Shown here in pieces: positions 62,930 to 63,538 of a stretch of DNA of 63,538 nucleotides. This DNA is from Myxococcales bacterium (lineage in GTDB: Bacteria; Myxococcota_A; Polyangia; Polyangiales; Polyangiaceae), in NCBI GenBank assembly GCA_025355005.1, contig JANXLV010000159.1, positions 1-63,538 of the forward strand, given 5' to 3'. The position numbers and the translations under genes are program-made. The notes beneath the pieces were generated by a model. It saw only the letters and a list, made by a program, of their open reading frames with translations, was not told where the DNA came from and ran no database searches. Each line of letters opens with the position of its first letter. The stretch's first letter is position 1.

Positions 62930-63160
62930 GGAGAAGACATCGAGCACATCTGGGACGCCGCGCGCGCGCTCTTCGGCGAGAGCAACGTGAAGGCCGAGAA
63001 GTGGGTCCAAGACCGGCTGCTCGCGCTCCTCACGGGCCGAAGCGGCGGCGAGATCGCAAAAACGATCCGCTGGTGGGAAGCTCGCGACAAGAAGCTCACG
63101 GCGGCCGCGCGTGCGGCCATCGACAAGACGTGTGGCTACCTTGCAGATCGCACCCGTCGT
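62930..63160 (+). pseudogene. ISKra4-like transposase, internal fragment
   Basis: One plus-strand frame reads EDIEHIWDAARALFGES, then WVQDRLLALLTGRSGGEIAKTIRWWEARD and AIDKTCGYLADRTR. This matches the internal part of ISKra4-type transposases (IxVxEHLWxAAxxLxxEG...AWVxERLxxLLxGK...YLxx). It has neither a start nor the downstream catalytic end (the ATGVIEGACRHLVKDR block), so it is a remnant. The region 62765-62929 before it holds no other gene I can support. Confidence 0.7.
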
Positions 63161-63538
63161 CCTCCAGGCCGCCCTCGACCCTCGGTCTGGTCTTGCCCTG
63201 ATCGATGCGGCCCTCGATGTCCTGTCGGGCAGTCACGCTTCCATCCACCTCACCGACCATAATCTCCTCGCTGTCGCGGAACGCGCACGCGGACGCCTCG
63301 TCCAAAGGACAGCGAATACGATCAGATGCGTGTGCGACCAACGCCACGTGCCGCAAGATGTGGTCGTGCTGGTCGCGGCGGGATGGTCACGGCGGCCAGA
63401 TCACGGGAGCCGCGTAGCGGTCCTGGAGGACTTGCTGGACTACGTTCCCCGCGAGTTTGCTCAGACGCTCGTCGAGGCCGGGCTGCGTGACGAGCACGTG
63501 GCCGTCAGGACCGCTGCTGCTCTGAGGGTTATCGAGAG
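63132..63538 (+). CDS. unrecognised protein, N-terminal part, runs off right end
   Basis: From a GTG at 63132 one frame stays open to the window end (about 135 codons) and looks like real protein: ALDPRSGLALIDAALDVLSG, then LAVAERARGRLVQRT, VCDQRHVPQDVVVLVAAGW and a tail LDYVPREFAQTLVEAGLRDEHVAVRTAAALRVIE that has a HEAT-like look. I recognise no family. The start is uncertain (a TTG at 63141 is an alternative), and it overlaps the transposase remnant by about 25 bases. Confidence 0.45.
   Translation, partial: MATLQIAPVVLQAALDPRSGLALIDAALDVLSGSHASIHLTDHNLLAVAERARGRLVQRTANTIRCVCDQRHVPQDVVVLVAAGWSRRPDHGSRVAVLEDLLDYVPREFAQTLVEAGLRDEHVAVRTAAALRVIE

Overview
The window is one contiguous piece of a high-GC, Gram-negative chromosome. 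Lipid A genes (lpxD, lpxA, ompH), many lipobox-bearing lipoproteins, Cys-rich (Cx4-5C) exported proteins, a PilZ-DUF4388 protein, FHA and Ser/Thr kinase signalling and a large TPR/acidic protein together suggest a myxobacterium (Myxococcota, probably Polyangia). This is inference from gene content; no rRNA is present to fix the taxon. I see no tRNA, CRISPR array, prophage or large biosynthetic cluster. Both ends carry transposase fragments (IS4-like C-terminus at 1-137, ISKra4-like internal fragment near 62930-63160); the rest looks like ordinary chromosomal coding sequence.

Layout. 0.2-9.5 kb: acyl-CoA dehydrogenase, a small Cys/His membrane protein, a GT39 glycosyltransferase, a Cys-rich lipoprotein and valS. 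9.5-14.7 kb: a translationally coupled beta-helix/CxxCH-protein pair, a PilZ-DUF4388 protein and a lipoprotein with a His/Cys pair like clan CD peptidases. 14.9-21.1 kb: a membrane protein coupled to a methyltransferase, a response regulator, an RluA-family pseudouridine synthase, and a TetR/Coq4 divergent pair with a striking 51-bp composite dyad. 21.2-31.2 kb: lipoproteins, an SGNH hydrolase, POT transporter, GST, an extensin-like metallopeptidase, hrcA, a double cNMP-binding protein coupled to a CDF transporter, and a phosphoesterase. 31.3-38.4 kb: a Cys-rich exported protein, ompH-lpxD-lpxA interrupted by an opposed zinc-ribbon gene, a beta-propeller lipoprotein and a short beta-carbonic anhydrase. 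38.4-50 kb: M32 carboxypeptidase, a TPR protein, tldD, an OmpR-type regulator with a dead receiver domain, pdxA, dtd with an 18-cysteine neighbour, and an M15-like protein. 49.6-63 kb: LytS/LytTR two-component pair, a rhodanese-MoeB fusion, the caspase/ECF-sigma operon, an RNB nuclease, a class III aminotransferase and an FHA-lipoprotein-kinase operon.

The most interesting unit is the four-gene minus-strand operon at 52771-56801: an exported caspase-fold protease fused to a predicted outer-membrane barrel, a Cys-rich lipoprotein, an ECF sigma factor and a transmembrane zinc-binding anti-sigma factor. Its anti-sigma factor contains a Thr/Ser linker encoded by a (GGTCGA)n hexanucleotide repeat. 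The same hexamer is scattered through the window, in three intergenic gaps and in exported or membrane-anchored proteins, where its six-base unit changes linker length without breaking the frame. Most genes on the minus strand are packed with 4-base stop/start overlaps, which I used to choose several starts.
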